From the NCBI GenBank assembly GCA_017984185.1, contig JAGNZX010000010.1, positions 1 to 12,573 on the forward strand: 12,573 nucleotides of DNA, given 5' to 3'. Below the pieces are notes generated by a model. The model was not told the origin of the DNA and did not search any database. It worked only from the letters and a program-made list of their open reading frames with translations. This document shows positions 1 to 6,430 of this stretch, piece after piece. The stretch comes from Minisyncoccota bacterium (lineage in GTDB: Bacteria; Patescibacteriota; Minisyncoccia; Phycocordibacterales; UBA9973). The position numbers and the translations under genes are program-made. Positions within the stretch are counted from its first letter, which is position 1. The number at the start of each line of letters is the position of its first letter.

Positions 1-228
1 CCCTGTCTCGATGAGTCGGTGATTGATGAATTTATAAAAGTCTCCGATCATGAGGGGTTGGATATGCTTCAGGTCATGGCTCGAAATTACGGGCTACTTT
101 TGGGTACAGCAGGTGGGGCGGTGTCATATGCGTTGAAAAAATATTTACCCAAATTAAAAAAAGGGGATGTGGTGGTGACGGTTTTTACTGATTCTGGACG
201 AGCTTATCTATCTAAAAATTATTTCTAA
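1..228 (+). CDS. Cysteine synthase / cystathionine beta-synthase family PLP enzyme, C-terminal part
   Basis: This is the 3' end of a gene that begins before the window; the frame is open from base 1 and the first codons read PCLDESVIDEF, so no start is present. The 75 remaining residues match the end of fold-type II PLP enzymes of the cysteine synthase/CBS group: a VSDHEGLDML segment, a glycine-rich loop (LLGTAGGAVSYA) where family members usually have G-x-SSGA, and a closing VVTVFTDSGRAYLS that resembles the family's typical PDSG-x-RYLS. Such enzymes make cysteine from O-acetylserine and sulfide or condense serine with homocysteine; the fragment cannot tell which. The loop has two glycines where serines are usual, so substrate use may differ. 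The active-site lysine is outside the window. The family is fairly sure, the exact reaction is not. Confidence 0.75.
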   Translation, partial: PCLDESVIDEFIKVSDHEGLDMLQVMARNYGLLLGTAGGAVSYALKKYLPKLKKGDVVVTVFTDSGRAYLSKNYF

Positions 229-299
229 TAGATTTAACAAATAGTTAAAAAAAGTTAGAGTAGGTGTAAAAATTCTTTATTAATTGTTTTGTTGGTATT

Positions 300-533
300 T
301 TTAGGATGGAGGATTCCATGTTCCAGAAACTTTTCCGGCTTATGAAGCCGGTGTCACTTCCTGTAATGCATCGTGACGAGAATGTCACGATACGTTTCAT
401 CTTGTATCGTTGGCCCAACACCAATCTCTGGTTTGTGCCAACGTTGCGGTGGTGGAAGCGAGTTAGGTGACACGGTGGGGGCGACGATCACCCTCGGCAG
501 TAAGAGCCGGTTCACCTACAGGTGAGCCGGCTT
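300..533 (+). ncRNA. Candidate structured RNA (or structured small mRNA) ending in a terminator
   Basis: A series of hairpins fills this stretch on the plus strand. They are CCGGCTT/AAGCCGG with an ATG loop (335-351); ATCGTGAC/GTCACGAT (370-377 with 384-391); ACGATAC/GTATCGT (387-393 with 404-410), which competes with the previous one; a 14-bp arm from 408 to 443 (outer CGTTGGC/GCCAACG, inner CAA/TTG and ACCA/TGGT); GGTGA/TCACC (466-470 with 488-492); and the terminator hairpin 505-532. It does not look like tmRNA, RNase P RNA, SRP RNA or 6S RNA: none of their conserved cores is visible. No clear promoter is seen. The 50-codon ORF lies inside it. Confidence 0.4.
318..470 (+). CDS. Possible 50-residue basic, Trp-rich small protein
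   Basis: An open frame of 50 codons starts with ATG at 318 and stops at TGA 468-470. It is preceded by a strong Shine-Dalgarno sequence, GGAGG at 308-312, five bases before the ATG, which is unusual here because most neighbours look leaderless. The predicted peptide (starting MFQKLFRLMKPV, ending RWWKRVR) is basic and has four tryptophans; I recognise no domain. The same bases contain several strong inverted repeats (335-351, 370-391, 408-443), so the stretch may instead be, or also be, a structured RNA. A terminator hairpin follows at 505-532. The ribosome-binding site favours translation and the stems favour an RNA role; neither can be settled by eye. Confidence 0.4.
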   Translation: MFQKLFRLMKPVSLPVMHRDENVTIRFILYRWPNTNLWFVPTLRWWKRVR

Positions 534-541
534 TAAATTTG
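505..541 (+). terminator. Rho-independent terminator upstream of prfB
   Basis: AGCCGGTTCACC (505-516) pairs with GGTGAGCCGGCT (521-532) through 12 bp including one G-U, around a TACA loop. The tail is TTTAAATTT, a weak U tract. It ends the preceding transcription unit, and its tail runs straight into the prfB -10 element, so terminator and promoter are packed together. Confidence 0.7.
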
Positions 542-548
542 GTATACT
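540..548 (+). promoter_or_regulatory. Extended -10 promoter of prfB, leaderless start
   Basis: TGG-TATACT (TG at 540-541, hexamer at 543-548) is an extended -10 element. Only six bases separate it from the prfB ATG at 555, so transcription should begin at or next to the A of the start codon. The -35 position would fall inside the terminator hairpin and is not recognisable, as expected for extended -10 promoters. Confidence 0.6.
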
Positions 549-554
549 AGCGGT

Positions 555-1439
555 ATGTCTGAAGATTTAAATGAGATAGAAAACGAAATAGCTAAACTTG
601 AAGCGGAAATGCAAGGTCCAGATTTTTGGACTGATAAAAACCAGGCACAGGCTGTGCTTCGAGAGCTAGCCGAGTTGAAAGCAAAAAAAGATGGGGTCGG
701 CAAATACGACAAAGGGAATGCGATACTCACCATTATTTCTGGTGCGGGTGGGGACGATGCAGAAGATTTTGCCGCGATGCTTTTTGATATGTATATAAAA
801 TATGCAGGGAAACGTGGTTGGACTTTGAATTTAATTCACGAAAACAAAAACGAGCACAACGGTTACCGAAATATTTCGGTTGAGATTGTTGGTAAAAATG
901 CTTATGGAACTTTGAAACGCGAATCTGGAGTGCACCGCTTGGTACGAGTGTCACCCTTTGATGCCAAAAAGCTTCGGCACACTTCTTTTGCCTTGGTGGA
1001 AATCTTACCCAAGTTTTCCAAGATGGAAGATAAAGACTTCGTGATTCCACCAGCAGATTTGAAGATTGAGTTTTCGAGGTCTAGCGGACCCGGTGGACAA
1101 AATGTAAACAAGAGAGAAACCGCGGTGCGCATAGTGCATATACCGACGGGTATCGCCGTGCATGCTTCAAATGAACGTTCTCAAGAGAGCAATCGCGAGA
1201 GTGCCATGTCTATCCTGAGAGCTAAAATATTTAAACGGGTGGAAGAAGAGAAGAAAAGCCTGGAAGATGCGATGAAACTTAAAAATACCGAGATAGAATG
1301 GGGAAACCAAATTCGTTCTTATGTTTTGCACCCCTACAAGATGGTCAAAGACCACAGGACTGAAGTCGAGACTTCAAATGTCGATGCGGTTTTAGAAGGA
1401 GATCTGGATATTTTTATAGAAGCCGAGAAAAATTTGTAG
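555..1439 (+). CDS. prfB: Peptide chain release factor 2, short form
   Basis: RF2 reads UGA and UAA in the ribosomal A site and triggers release of the finished protein. The codon-recognition tripeptide SPF is at residues 133-135 within a family-typical VHRLVRVSPFDAKKLRHTSF, and the catalytic GGQ is at 180-182 in SSGPGGQNVNK. The protein has 294 residues; E. coli RF2 has 365 with GGQ at 250-252. About 70 residues are missing from the N-terminal helical domain 1: only some 50 residues precede the NAILTI segment that opens the core. There is no CTTTGA programmed-frameshift site near the start, so the usual autoregulation of prfB is absent. The ATG at 555 follows a -10 element by six bases and has no Shine-Dalgarno sequence. 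Stop codon TAG. Identity is very likely. Confidence 0.95.
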   Translation: MSEDLNEIENEIAKLEAEMQGPDFWTDKNQAQAVLRELAELKAKKDGVGKYDKGNAILTIISGAGGDDAEDFAAMLFDMYIKYAGKRGWTLNLIHENKNEHNGYRNISVEIVGKNAYGTLKRESGVHRLVRVSPFDAKKLRHTSFALVEILPKFSKMEDKDFVIPPADLKIEFSRSSGPGGQNVNKRETAVRIVHIPTGIAVHASNERSQESNRESAMSILRAKIFKRVEEEKKSLEDAMKLKNTEIEWGNQIRSYVLHPYKMVKDHRTEVETSNVDAVLEGDLDIFIEAEKNL

Positions 1440-1442
1440 AAA

Positions 1443-1470
1443 TTGACACGAAGGTTGTATTTGGTAATAT
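1443..1470 (+). promoter_or_regulatory. Promoter for the leader/attenuator and the 121-residue gene
   Basis: A consensus -35, TTGACA (1443-1448), is followed after 16 bases by an extended -10, TGG-TAATAT (hexamer 1465-1470). It starts just after the prfB stop. Transcription would begin near 1477-1479, at the ATG of a 26-codon ORF. This is the only perfect TTGACA among the promoters I picked out. Confidence 0.6.
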
Positions 1471-1478
1471 ATAAAAGT

Positions 1479-1559
1479 ATGCAATTTATAGTGTTTCCGA
1501 AACTAAATAGCAATATGATGATGCCTTCAAAAATTAGAAGGCTGATCTTTGCGCTGTAA
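1479..1559 (+). CDS. Possible 26-residue leader peptide with three successive Met codons
   Basis: ATG at 1479 opens a 26-codon frame ending at TAA 1557-1559; the -10 hexamer ends eight bases before it, so the message would be leaderless. The peptide has three consecutive internal methionines (ATG codons at 1515-1523) in an N-MMM-PSK context. The codons right after them form the first arm of a hairpin (GCCTTC at 1523). A short ORF with repeated codons just before competing stems is what classical amino-acid attenuators look like. Whether it is translated is unknown, and no family is recognised. Confidence 0.35.
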   Translation: MQFIVFPKLNSNMMMPSKIRRLIFAL

Positions 1560-1630
1560 AAATCTCTAAAAATTAAAAACCGCAACATAAACACCAGTCT
1601 TCTAATCCCAGAAGCTGGCGTTTTCGTTTA
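1523..1630 (+). promoter_or_regulatory. Candidate transcription attenuator with alternative hairpins
   Basis: Three mutually exclusive pairings are visible. Arm 1 GCCTTC (1523-1528) pairs with arm 2 GAAGGC (1537-1542). Arm 2, as ATTAGAAGGCTG (1533-1544), can instead pair over 12 bp (one G-U) with arm 3 CAGTCTTCTAAT (1595-1606). Arm 3 can alternatively pair with arm 4: CCAG-T-CTTCT (1594-1603) with AGAAGCTGG (1610-1618), followed by CGTTTTCGTTTA, a modest terminator. So 1:2 permits the 3:4 terminator, while 2:3 prevents it. It lies between a promoter (1443-1470) and the gene at 1676. It could instead simply be the distal terminator of prfB. Confidence 0.4.
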
Positions 1631-1675
1631 GGGCGAAAATGGTTGTATCTTGAAAACAAAATAATTGGAGAATTT

Positions 1676-2041
1676 ATGCGACTCAATGTTGTTAACGATG
1701 CGCTTCGCACCGCAGTGCGACAAACTGGTGAATTCCTTGGGGGCCTGCCAGATCCCGAGACAGTTGTGGTGATGGTGTCGACAGAAGGGGGTTTCTTGCT
1801 CAAAGCAGCATCCTTTCCCGAGCTTTATGTGTCCAAAGAAACCTTTGCTCCTTTTGGACAGCTCGAGAAGCTGCTCTGCGTATTCATGGTGGAGGTTGGC
1901 CAAGAATCTCTGATATTCGTTCTCGAGGAAGGGGTTTCCCCTAGTGATCCACGAGAATGTTCCTGGGGATTATTTACGACAATCTTTCAGACACCTCTGA
2001 GCCGACTCGTGCCAAGGGTTCGTTTTGTTCCTGCAGGCTGA
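1676..2041 (+). CDS. Unrecognised 121-residue protein
   Basis: I do not recognise this protein. The start chosen is ATG 1676, five bases after a GGAG Shine-Dalgarno element (1667-1670); the frame is open upstream to a TTG at 1643, but that would overlap the regulatory stems. The sequence (MRLNVVNDALRTAVRQ at the N terminus, FVPAG at the end) alternates hydrophobic strands and short helices and looks like a small soluble alpha/beta protein, with two cysteines, no signal peptide and no membrane segment. Its codons end in G or C more often than those of the flanking ftsE/ftsX, suggesting a different origin or expression level. It lies alone between prfB and ftsE, behind an attenuator-like leader. 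That the ORF is real is fairly likely; its function is unknown. Confidence 0.65.
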   Translation: MRLNVVNDALRTAVRQTGEFLGGLPDPETVVVMVSTEGGFLLKAASFPELYVSKETFAPFGQLEKLLCVFMVEVGQESLIFVLEEGVSPSDPRECSWGLFTTIFQTPLSRLVPRVRFVPAG

Positions 2042-2069
2042 GTGATCAGCTGACATCTTTCTGTCCGAT

Positions 2070-2111
2070 TGATCCACGATACGGATCATTGTTTCAAGAT
2101 GTGTGTCTTGA
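2070..2111 (+). other. Two hairpins after the 121-residue gene
   Basis: TGATCC/GGATCA (2070-2075 with 2083-2088, 7-base loop) and TCAAGA/TCTTGA (2094-2099 with 2106-2111, 6-base loop) follow the stop codon. Neither has a U tract, so they are weak terminator candidates; they may protect the 3' end of the message. Confidence 0.35.
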
Positions 2112-2131
2112 CTGATGAGCTCAAAAGAGCG

Positions 2132-2167
2132 AAACAATTTTGTTTGAGTAAAGTTTCGTGGTAAAAT
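2132..2167 (+). promoter_or_regulatory. ftsE promoter with a palindrome over the -35
   Basis: TTGTTT (2140-2145), 16 bases, then TAAAAT (2162-2167) form a plausible promoter; the hexamer ends eight bases before the ftsE ATG, so the mRNA is nearly leaderless. The -35 is the right half of the palindrome AAACAA-TT-TTGTTT (2132-2145), which could be an operator. Confidence 0.5.
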
Positions 2168-2175
2168 AGATAGTA

Positions 2176-2844
2176 ATGATTTATTTCAACAATGTAACCA
2201 AAAATTATGGGGACTCTACTGCGCTAAATGACGTCACTTTTACGGTCACTGCAGGCGAATTTGTTTCAGTTGTGGGGCATTCGGGGGCGGGAAAAACAAC
2301 ACTTACTAAGATGATTCTAGCTGATGACGCCCCGACTGACGGGACAGTTTTTTTTGAATCGATTAATGTCCATAAATTAAAAAATAACGATCTGACCAAG
2401 CTTCGCCGGCGCATTGGGATGGTTTTTCAAGATTTCAAATTACTTTCCAACAAGACCGCTTATGAAAATATCGCTTTTGCTATGGAGGCGGCAGGCAAAA
2501 CTGATGAAGAGATATCTACCGACGTGCCCCATGTGCTCGACTTGGTGGATTTAGGGCATAAGATAATGCACTTTCCACACCAAATGTCTGGTGGGGAACA
2601 ACAACGCTTGGCGATAGCCCGAGCCATCATCAACCAACCCGAGCTCATAATCGCCGACGAGCCGACTGGAAATTTGGACCCAGTAAATACTCATGAAGTT
2701 GTCGAGATTTTGAAAAAAATAAATGGGTTGGGGACTACGGTTATTTTAACTACGCACAACAAAGGCATCATTGATGCTTTAGGTAAAAGAGTTATTACCA
2801 TGGAAAATGGAAAAATTATTCGAGATAGTAAGCATGATAAGTAA
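2176..2844 (+). CDS. ftsE: Cell-division ABC transporter ATPase FtsE
   Basis: FtsE is the cytoplasmic ATPase that works with FtsX at the division site to activate septal peptidoglycan hydrolases; it is not a substrate pump. All ABC motifs are present: Walker A GHSGAGKTT (34-42), Q-loop glutamine 85 in MVFQDFKLL, signature SGGEQQRLAIARA (138-150), Walker B LIIADEPTGNLD with catalytic E162, and switch histidine 194 in LTTHN. At 222 residues it has the normal FtsE length. ATG 2176 follows a -10 hexamer by eight bases, and no Shine-Dalgarno sequence is seen. ftsX begins 28 bases after its stop, which is what separates FtsE from the similar LolD and MacB ATPases. Confidence 0.93.
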   Translation: MIYFNNVTKNYGDSTALNDVTFTVTAGEFVSVVGHSGAGKTTLTKMILADDAPTDGTVFFESINVHKLKNNDLTKLRRRIGMVFQDFKLLSNKTAYENIAFAMEAAGKTDEEISTDVPHVLDLVDLGHKIMHFPHQMSGGEQQRLAIARAIINQPELIIADEPTGNLDPVNTHEVVEILKKINGLGTTVILTTHNKGIIDALGKRVITMENGKIIRDSKHDK

Positions 2845-2854
2845 TAAAAAATTG

Positions 2855-2863
2855 TGATACAAT
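2855..2863 (+). promoter_or_regulatory. Internal extended -10 promoter before ftsX
   Basis: TGA-TACAAT (hexamer 2858-2863) lies in the short ftsE-ftsX gap, nine bases before the first ATG of ftsX. It would allow ftsX to be transcribed separately from ftsE as a leaderless message. Confidence 0.45.
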
Positions 2864-2872
2864 AAAATTCAT

Positions 2873-3793
2873 ATGATGACCGATTTAAAAAGAATTATAA
2901 AAGCTGGATTCATAAACTTTAAAAGAGGTGGATTGGTTTCTTGGTCAGCTATTATGCAGGTGGTGAATACCTTGGCGGTAATCTTGATGATAATTCTCTT
3001 GCAAGTAGTTTTGTATGCCTCACTAGATACTTTAAAACAAAAAGTAGATATTACGATTTATTTCAATGTAGGTGCACCCGAAGATCAGATCATGTTACTC
3101 AAGTCTTCTCTGGAGAAATTGCCAGAAGTGCAAGCTGTTTCTTATGTTTCAGCTAGTGAAGTTTTAAAAACTTTTCGTTCTCGTCATGAAAATGATTACA
3201 CGACTATTCAAGCTCTGGATGAAATCGGCACAAATCCTCTAGGAGCCGCTTTAAACATCAAAGCCAAAGAAGTGAATCAATATGAGAGCATTGCTAATTT
3301 TTTACAATCTGATAACGAATTAGTTTTAGATGCTAACAATATCATAAGTAAGGTAAATTATAATCAATACAAAAATACCATCGAACGATTGAACTTAATT
3401 ATTTCTGGAGCAAGAAAATTGGGATTTATTCTTACCCTTTATCTTGTCATCTCTTCTGTAGTTATTACTTTCAGCACTATTCGTTTGACCATCTTTATTG
3501 CTAAAGAGGAGATAGGCGTCATGCGGTTGGTTGGAGCCTCAAAAATACGTATCAACGGTCCATTTATGGTAGAAGGTGCCATTCATGGTATTATCTCTAC
3601 AGTCATCACCATGGTCATTTTCTGGCCTGTGACGGCATGGTTAGGAAGTAATATGACTACTTTTTTAGGAATAAATATGTACGATTATTATCTAGCAAAC
3701 TTTTTCCAAATTTTTGTGATAATATTGTTTTCAGGTGTATTGCTTGGTATGGTTTCGAGTTTCTTGGCAGCTAGGAAGTATTTAAATAAGTAA
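2873..3793 (+). CDS. ftsX: Cell-division permease-like protein FtsX
   Basis: FtsX is the membrane partner of FtsE; its external domain relays ATP hydrolysis to peptidoglycan hydrolases. The 306 residues show the FtsX layout: a short cytoplasmic start, TM1 at about 22-48, an extracytoplasmic domain of about 130 residues containing DITIYFNVGAPEDQI and a YVSASEVLKTF segment typical of the family, then three more membrane helices at about 183-210, 230-253 and 273-300. The loop after TM2 carries KEEIGVMRLVGAS, the conserved FtsX/MacB coupling segment. Two adjacent ATG codons (2873 and 2876) could start it; the first is given. No periplasmic hydrolase gene follows; pyrG does. Confidence 0.92.
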   Translation: MMTDLKRIIKAGFINFKRGGLVSWSAIMQVVNTLAVILMIILLQVVLYASLDTLKQKVDITIYFNVGAPEDQIMLLKSSLEKLPEVQAVSYVSASEVLKTFRSRHENDYTTIQALDEIGTNPLGAALNIKAKEVNQYESIANFLQSDNELVLDANNIISKVNYNQYKNTIERLNLIISGARKLGFILTLYLVISSVVITFSTIRLTIFIAKEEIGVMRLVGASKIRINGPFMVEGAIHGIISTVITMVIFWPVTAWLGSNMTTFLGINMYDYYLANFFQIFVIILFSGVLLGMVSSFLAARKYLNK

Positions 3794-3820
3794 TTATAAA
3801 AGTCATTGATTTACCAAGTT

Positions 3821-5488
3821 ATGAAAGAAAAAAGTCCAAAATATATATTTGTAGTGGGGGGGGTGATGTCGAGTGTGGGTAAGGGTATAGCTGCTTCATC
3901 GATTGCCAAGATTTTACAGTCTCGTGGTTACAATGTGACCAATCTCAAGGCTGATATGTATGTAAATATCGATGCCGGAACAATTCGACCGGCTGAACAC
4001 GGCGAAGTATTTGTGGGTGAAGACGGCATCGAAGCCGACCAAGATCTCGGCAATTACGAACGTTTTACAAATCAAATTTGCACTAGAGAAAATTATATTA
4101 CCACTGGACAAGTCTATGCCGAAGTTATTCGCCGTGAACGAAATCTAGAATACGGTGGAGAAGATGTCGAGGTTTACCCAGATATACCAAAAGAAATAAT
4201 TCGACGTATTGAAAATTGTCAGAAAAAAAATAAAGCTGAAATCATGGTTGTCGAATACGGGGGTACTGTCGGTGAACACCAATTGTTGCCTTTCTTGGAG
4301 GCTACCCGAATCATGAAATCAAAAAATCCAAATGATGTATTTGTGGTTTTGACTAGTTATATGCCGACGCCGTCACTCTTGGGGGAGCAAAAATCCAAAC
4401 CTACCCAGCGAGCCGTCATCGATCTCTTTTCTGTCGGACTCAAGCCTGAATTTATTTTATGCCGAGCTGATCGTCCGGTGACTCCAGATATAAAAAACAC
4501 CTTGAGCAATGTCTGCAGTATACCTATTGATAGAATTATTTCGGCTCCAGACGTTTATTCGATTTATGATGTCCCAGTAAATTTTGAAAAAGAAAATCTT
4601 GGCACTACATTGCTTAAAACCCTAGGCTTGTCTCCGAAGAAAAAAGATTTAGCAGATTGGACTGCTTTGGCTGATAAAATTAAAAAAATAGATAAAGAAG
4701 TCACTGTCGGTATTGTCGGCAAATATTTCAATTTAAAATCTTGCAAAGATACTTATATTTCTGTGATCGAGTCTATCAATCATGCAGCTTGGTCATTAAA
4801 CTTAAAACCGAAAATTCTTTGGCTGGATTCTGAGCAATATGAAAAAAACCCAAAATTATTGAGTGACCTAGATAAATTGGATGGAATTATTGTCCCAGGA
4901 GGTTTTGGTAATCGGGGAGTCGAAGGTATGATTTTGACGGCAGATTATGCCCGTAAAAACAAAATCCCATATTTTGGTTTGTGTTTGGGAATGCAAATAT
5001 TGACCATAGCTTATGCGCGAAATATTTTAGGTCTTAAAGACGCCAATTCGACGGAAATGGATCAAAAGACTACCAACCCAGTCATCGCCACGATGGCGGA
5101 TCAAGTAGAAAAAATAAAAAATAAAAATTATGGAGGGACGATGCGACTCGGCACCTACCCATGCCACTTAACTTCTGGAACTGTGGCATTTGATTCATAT
5201 GCTGATTCTGGAAGCTATAAGCTAAAAACTAAGACCTACAAGCTGATAAACGAACGTCATCGACATCGCTATGAGGTTAACCCAGAATACGTAGAAAAAC
5301 TTGAAAAAGCTGGACTTGTCTTTTCTGGAAAATCTCCAAGTGGAGTTTTGATGGAAATAGCTGAATTACCAAAGACCGAGCATCCATTTTATCTAGGTAC
5401 TCAATTTCATCCAGAATTTCTGTCTCGTCCATTAGCACCACACCCACTTTTTACTGATTTTGTTAAAGCGTGTATAAGTAAAAAATAA
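3821..5488 (+). CDS. pyrG: CTP synthase
   Basis: CTP synthase makes CTP from UTP, ATP and glutamine, the last step of pyrimidine nucleotide synthesis. The N-terminal synthetase domain opens with KYIFVVGGVMSSVGKG, the P-loop (residues 13-22), where most homologues read GGVVSSLGKG, and includes the family-typical NLKADMYVNIDAGTIRPAEHGEVFV. The C-terminal class I glutamine amidotransferase domain has nucleophile Cys388 (FGLCLGMQ) and the His530/Glu532 pair (FHPEFLSRP). The HRHRYEVNPEY segment near the end is also typical. ATG 3821 gives 555 residues, close to the usual 535-550; an upstream in-frame TTG at 3806 would add five residues. It lies 27 bases after ftsX and may be co-transcribed. Complete and apparently active. 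Confidence 0.97.
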   Translation: MKEKSPKYIFVVGGVMSSVGKGIAASSIAKILQSRGYNVTNLKADMYVNIDAGTIRPAEHGEVFVGEDGIEADQDLGNYERFTNQICTRENYITTGQVYAEVIRRERNLEYGGEDVEVYPDIPKEIIRRIENCQKKNKAEIMVVEYGGTVGEHQLLPFLEATRIMKSKNPNDVFVVLTSYMPTPSLLGEQKSKPTQRAVIDLFSVGLKPEFILCRADRPVTPDIKNTLSNVCSIPIDRIISAPDVYSIYDVPVNFEKENLGTTLLKTLGLSPKKKDLADWTALADKIKKIDKEVTVGIVGKYFNLKSCKDTYISVIESINHAAWSLNLKPKILWLDSEQYEKNPKLLSDLDKLDGIIVPGGFGNRGVEGMILTADYARKNKIPYFGLCLGMQILTIAYARNILGLKDANSTEMDQKTTNPVIATMADQVEKIKNKNYGGTMRLGTYPCHLTSGTVAFDSYADSGSYKLKTKTYKLINERHRHRYEVNPEYVEKLEKAGLVFSGKSPSGVLMEIAELPKTEHPFYLGTQFHPEFLSRPLAPHPLFTDFVKACISKK

Positions 5489-5516
5489 ATTTAAAAATGC
5501 TAGAAGTTTTTAGTCA

Positions 5517-6071
5517 CTAGGCCTTAATTTCTTGGAAAGTTATATTGGTTGGGATGGTGAATTTTGATGGGTCTACTGTCCAAGGCTCGCAATCATAGTC
5601 GCCGATATTTTGAGCGTTCCATTGATAAGAGCCAGAAGTCGCGGTGCTGACATCACCTTCTTTTGGTTCGACGACTTTGACTTTAAAGCCCATAGTTGGG
5701 GCTAGGGAAGTATAGCTATAAGAAAATCCGTCACGAACTATAAATGTCGAATCTACGTTCATATTTTGTACCTTAGTATTGTATTCTCCGCGGATCATAC
5801 CACCGCTTAGGTAAGTCGTGCCGACAGTGACACTACCATTTACATCTTGATTGACTGTGCATTTATAATCTCCATTACCTTGTTTTAAAAATTCAGAGAA
5901 AGCCATTTTCTTTCCGGCGGTTGGGTTTGTGGTCTCGAGAGTCTCACTAGTAGTCACATTCTCGGATATTGATGTACTGTACCTAACCGGCAGAATAAAA
6001 GAAGCAGCCACAGCTAATAGCACTCCACCACCTACTAAAATTCCAAGTATTATTTTTGTTGTTTGGGTCAT
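5517..6071 (-). CDS. Membrane-anchored secreted protein of unknown function
   Basis: A protein of 184 residues with one N-terminal hydrophobic helix (about 7-28) after MTQTTK, then a low-complexity Ser/Thr/Glu stretch (34-52) and an extracytoplasmic domain. There is no lipobox cysteine, so the helix is more likely an uncleaved anchor. The domain is rich in beta strands and holds two cysteines, Cys71 (YKCTV) and Cys161 (DYDCEPW), that could form a disulfide. The GGMIRGEYNT and IVRDGFSYSYTS segments recall LolA/LppX-like lipid-binding folds, but that is only an impression. It converges with pyrG (28 bases between stops). An extended -10, TGC-TATAAT, lies at 6103-6111 on the minus strand. Confidence 0.7.
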   Translation of the reverse strand: MTQTTKIILGILVGGGVLLAVAASFILPVRYSTSISENVTTSETLETTNPTAGKKMAFSEFLKQGNGDYKCTVNQDVNGSVTVGTTYLSGGMIRGEYNTKVQNMNVDSTFIVRDGFSYSYTSLAPTMGFKVKVVEPKEGDVSTATSGSYQWNAQNIGDYDCEPWTVDPSKFTIPTNITFQEIKA

Positions 6072-6102
6072 AAATTTAAATTAAAAAACTTTTAATATAG
6101 CT

Positions 6103-6118
6103 ATTATAGCAGAAATTA
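6103..6118 (-). promoter_or_regulatory. Extended -10 promoter of the secreted-protein gene, copy 1 of a 16-bp repeat
   Basis: On the minus strand this reads TAATTTC-TGC-TATAAT, an extended -10 that would give a leader of about 25 bases before the start at 6071. The identical 16 bases occur again at 6513-6528. It overlaps the stop codon of the upstream pyrophosphatase gene. Confidence 0.55.
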
Positions 6119-6424
6119 TTTATATTTATCCCCAGTTAAAATTATTTTAGCATCAAAAGCTCCTCGTTCAGAGGCTTTTTTCTGACGAACAGATTCTACG
6201 TCTTTGTATTTTGGTAGTTTTCTTAATGCTTCGATTACTTCGATGATGTCGGCTAGTTCCTCGACACTTGCTTCTGAAGTAAATTCTCCGATTTCTTCTT
6301 CTAGTTTTTTTATGAGTGCATGAACATATTCTTCTCCCTCAGCTGTTCTTTGCTCATAAGGAACACCTTTTTCATCCAGAATTTTAGGTATACCATCTCG
6401 AACCAATTTTGTGTATCTTTTCAT
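6116..6424 (-). CDS. House-cleaning NTP pyrophosphatase, COG4997/MazG-like
   Basis: The opening KRYTKLVRDGIPKILDEKG is characteristic of the COG4997 group of all-alpha NTP pyrophosphohydrolases (the MazG/HisE superfamily). These hydrolyse non-canonical or excess nucleoside triphosphates to monophosphate and pyrophosphate. The metal-binding acidic residues are visible: E43-E44 and E47 in KKLEEEIGEF, then E56 and D59 in EELADIIEVIEAL. Length 102 residues is normal and the protein is soluble. On the minus strand a TATACT hexamer (6431-6436) ends six bases before the ATG, giving a leaderless start; a second promoter lies further up at 6513-6528. The substrate cannot be deduced. Confidence 0.85.
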   Translation of the reverse strand: MKRYTKLVRDGIPKILDEKGVPYEQRTAEGEEYVHALIKKLEEEIGEFTSEASVEELADIIEVIEALRKLPKYKDVESVRQKKASERGAFDAKIILTGDKYK

Positions 6425-6430
6425 AAAAAT

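Noticed and set aside
229..299. TTTAAC/GTTAAA hairpin as a terminator for the PLP enzyme gene
   Set aside because: The short AT-only stem is followed by A residues, not a U tract, on the coding strand.
555..640. Programmed +1 frameshift in prfB
   Set aside because: No CTTTGA-like slippery site with an upstream Shine-Dalgarno is present and one frame encodes the whole protein.
733..1050. Long open frame on the minus strand inside prfB
   Set aside because: It lies wholly within a conserved gene on the other strand and its translation resembles no protein family; it is a frame shadow.
1591..1630. Reading the 1594-1618 hairpin only as the prfB terminator
   Set aside because: It lies about 155 bases after the prfB stop and a new consensus promoter intervenes, so attenuation or termination of a separate RNA is the better reading, though not proven.
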